Assembly (NCBI GenBank): GCA_001310555.1
Contig: BAXO01000100.1
Span: forward strand, 1 to 18,684
Direction: 5' to 3'
Source: Bacillus sp. JCM 19058
GTDB taxonomy: Bacteria; Bacillota; Bacilli; Bacillales_H; Bacillaceae_D
Length of the DNA stretch: 18,684 nt
The first letter of the stretch is position 1; the number at the start of each line of letters is the position of its first letter. Below the pieces are notes generated by a model. That model saw nothing but the letters and a program-made list of their open reading frames with translations. It was not told where the DNA came from and did not search any database. The position numbers were made by a program, and so were the translations under genes. This document shows, piece after piece, positions 17,264 through 18,684 of the stretch.

Positions 17264-18096
17264 TCGATCTTCATTGTCATACGACTATTTCAGACGGCTC
17301 TTATTCGGTTGAAGAAGTCATTAACCGGGCAAAGAAGCTTGGCGTTTCGCATTTGGCAATCACCGATCACGATACGACCGACGGGCTTTGGCAGGCAATT
17401 GAAGTCGGTGCACGAATCGGCGTCGAAATCATTCCCGGCATCGAGGTATCGGCCTACGACTTCACCCGTCATCGAAAAGCGCATATTCTCGGCTATTATA
17501 TTGACCCTGACGACAAAGGGATTCAACAGCTATGCCAGCCCTTCCGCGAAAGACGACAGCAGGCGTCGTTTACAATGGTTAAAAAAATAAGGGATTATGG
17601 CTTGAAGGTCGATTGGGAGGACGTGCTCCGCTATGCTGACGGCGGGACAGGCGTGTACAAGCAGCATATTATGCACGCATTACTCGATAAAGGCTACACC
17701 GATCAGATTTATGGTGAGTTGTATCAACAACTTTTTTTCGAAAGGCCCGCCCCAGGGACCCGCCTTCACACCACTTGAATATATCGATGCATTTACTGCG
17801 ATTGATGTAATAAAACAAGCCGGTGGTATTCCTGTTTTAGCCCACCCTGGCCAAGCAGATAATTTTGCTGCAGTTGCCGAATGGACGGATGCGGGCTTAG
17901 AAGGGATTGAGGTTTGGCATCCGGACCATAATGCTCTGCATGAACAGAAGGCTTTGCAAAAGGCCAAACAATACGAATTGATAGCGACAGGAGCTCAGAT
18001 TTTCATGGCCGCTACGGAATGGATCGTACAGAAATCGGCTCCAAATCGCCGGGAATTGAAGCTGTAGAAGCGTTGAAAAATAAAAGGAATGGCTAA
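17260..18096 (+). CDS. PHP-domain cyclic phosphate phosphodiesterase, PhnPP-like (two frameshifts here)
   Basis: A PHP-superfamily metal phosphoesterase in the position of PhnP. Metal ligands are visible: HCH at residues 5-7, D12, DHD at 36-38, E62 and H75, then AHPGQ, WHPDH and a C-terminal GSDFHG. Frame breaks: T7 17732-17738 (T6 gives QLFSKGPPQGPAFTPLEYID) and a single G at 17993 (GG gives ATGGSDFHGRYGMDRTEIG). The corrected protein is about 278 residues. A PHP protein called PhnPP from a C-P lyase cluster of Eggerthella lenta was shown to hydrolyse 5-phosphoribosyl 1,2-cyclic phosphate; operon position makes that the best guess here. Other PHP roles, such as nucleotide or histidinol phosphatase, cannot be excluded by sequence. 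Confidence 0.85.
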
Positions 18097-18204
18097 CATA
18101 GCCAATCGAATCAAATTCCTGTAAAGATCGTGTGCAGGAAAAGCACATTTCGCTCATTCGTTGAATACGTTAGAAGAGAATGATGACAAAAACTAATAGA
18201 AGCT

Positions 18205-18234
18205 GTATACAAATCCTCTAAAGTGCCGACAATG
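18205..18234 (+). promoter_or_regulatory. Candidate sigma-F (or sigma-G) promoter of gin
   Basis: GTATA at 18205-18209 and GCCGACAATG at 18225-18234 are separated by 15 bases. They match the forespore consensus GYWTA-N15-GGNRANAHTR at every defined position but one (C for the second G of the -10). In B. subtilis the homologous gene csfB is a sigma-F target. Transcription would start near 18241, leaving a leader of only about 12 bases. Confidence 0.65.
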
Positions 18235-18252
18235 ATGCGAGAGGTGAGAATG

Positions 18253-18462
18253 ATGAAGAAAACCAAGGTCATCCATGTACGGCTAAAGGAAAGGTGCGCC
18301 GTATGTGAAAAATTAAAGACGGAAGGCATCAAGGTTTTTCATTCTTTTTTGTGCGAACAATGCGAGCAGGAAATGCTTGAGACGGATACGGAAGATGCGA
18401 AGTACCAGTACTATTTAGAAAAAATGAAAAACCTGCTTCCATCAACGGGGGAGTCAAGCTAA
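18253..18462 (+). CDS. gin: Anti-sigma-G factor Gin (CsfB)
   Basis: Small forespore protein that binds sigma-G (and in B. subtilis also sigma-E) to stop its early activity during sporulation. 69 residues from ATG 18253. The zinc-binding pattern is present: CAVCEKLKTEGIKVFHSFLC followed by EQC, giving two C-x2-C pairs about 16 residues apart, as in CsfB. The tail has DAKYQYYLEKMKNLL, like the Y-x-x-Y-x-x-K-x-K region of CsfB. GAGGTGA lies just upstream. It has its own promoter and terminator, so it is separate from the phn unit. Confidence 0.88.
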   Translation: MKKTKVIHVRLKERCAVCEKLKTEGIKVFHSFLCEQCEQEMLETDTEDAKYQYYLEKMKNLLPSTGESS

Positions 18463-18488
18463 ACAAGTCTTGTGAAAGGCTTGTTTTT
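18462..18488 (+). terminator. Rho-independent terminator of gin
   Basis: AACAAGTC pairs with GGCTTGTT (8 bp, one G-U pair) around a loop of eleven bases, followed by more T residues (T5 including the arm end). It starts at the gin stop codon. Confidence 0.75.
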
Positions 18489-18496
18489 AATTTGTG

Positions 18497-18684
18497 CTCT
18501 CGACACAGGAGAAGAAGCTACGCCATCGAAAAGCGGGCCTCTCCCGTCGGAAAAAAAGAGGTGAACCGTCGAAAAGCGCGCCCCTCCCGACGGGGAAAAG
18601 AGCTGAACCGTTGAAAAGCTCTCCTCACCCGTCGGAAAAAAAGAGGTGAATCGTCGAAAAGCGGGCCTCTCCCGACGGGGAAAA
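18497..18684. repeat. About 42-bp tandem repeat array, continuing past the window end
   Basis: Units start at 18524 (43 bp), 18567 (42 bp), 18609 (43 bp) and 18652 (33 bp, cut by the end), with a degraded half unit at 18497-18523. The core is CGTCGAAAAGCGSGCC, then CTCCCGWCGGRRAAAA and RAGSTGAAC. The 43-bp units differ by having A7 where 42 bp would need A6, the same kind of extra A seen in frameshifted genes here. At 42 bp the array is open in one frame as a 14-residue repeat like EPSKSAPLPTGKRA; whether it codes is unknown. Some units contain CCGTCG/CGACGG inverted repeats. Not a CRISPR, since units abut without spacers. Confidence 0.75.

Noticed and set aside
18116..18140. Terminator of the C-P lyase unit (TTCCTG/CAGGAA)
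   Set aside because: Stem of six pairs with no T run after it; too weak to call.
18497..18684. CRISPR array
   Set aside because: Units of 42-43 bp follow each other directly, with no unique spacers and no cas genes.

Overview
The window looks like part of the chromosome of a spore-forming Bacillaceae bacterium (Firmicutes). The support is strong Shine-Dalgarno sites of the AGGAGG/AGGTGATC type, TTG and GTG starts, lipobox signal peptides, a gene for the forespore sigma-G inhibitor Gin (CsfB), and a good match to a sigma-F promoter in front of it. The species cannot be fixed from the sequence alone.

Layout. (1) 303-2090, plus strand: a DrrA/DrrB-type ABC exporter pair with overlapping stop and start. 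(2) 2517-3713, minus strand: a PadR-family repressor translationally coupled to a DUF2306-like membrane protein, with a promoter whose -10 lies inside a palindrome. (3) 3980-6258: an orphan sugar-type solute-binding lipoprotein (minus) divergent from an AraC-family regulator (plus). (4) 6880-18096, plus strand: a nearly complete C-P lyase (phosphonate utilisation) locus in two transcription units, phnD-phnC-phnE1-phnE2 and phnF-phnG-phnH-phnI-phnJ-phnK-phnM-phnL-PHP phosphodiesterase. (5) 18253-18462: gin, then a terminator and a roughly 42-bp tandem repeat running off the window end.

How the phn genes fit together. PhnD binds phosphonate outside the cell and PhnC with PhnE1/PhnE2 imports it. 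PhnG/H/I (with PhnL and PhnK) couple it to ribose from ATP. PhnM removes pyrophosphate, and the radical-SAM enzyme PhnJ breaks the C-P bond to give a cyclic ribose phosphate. A PHP-domain protein sits where PhnP is expected and probably opens that cycle. No phnN, phnO or metallo-beta-lactamase-type phnP is present. Four hexamers at exact 11-bp spacing, placed about -59 to -21 from a likely start upstream of phnD, form a strong candidate PhoP box, so the importer is probably induced by phosphate starvation.

A feature of the whole window is that many otherwise excellent genes are split by single-base indels, mostly in A/T runs of 6-9 or in GG/GGG. After correcting them, every protein keeps its expected length and active-site residues. 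I read this mainly as homopolymer error in a draft sequence rather than gene decay, and I annotate such genes over their full span.
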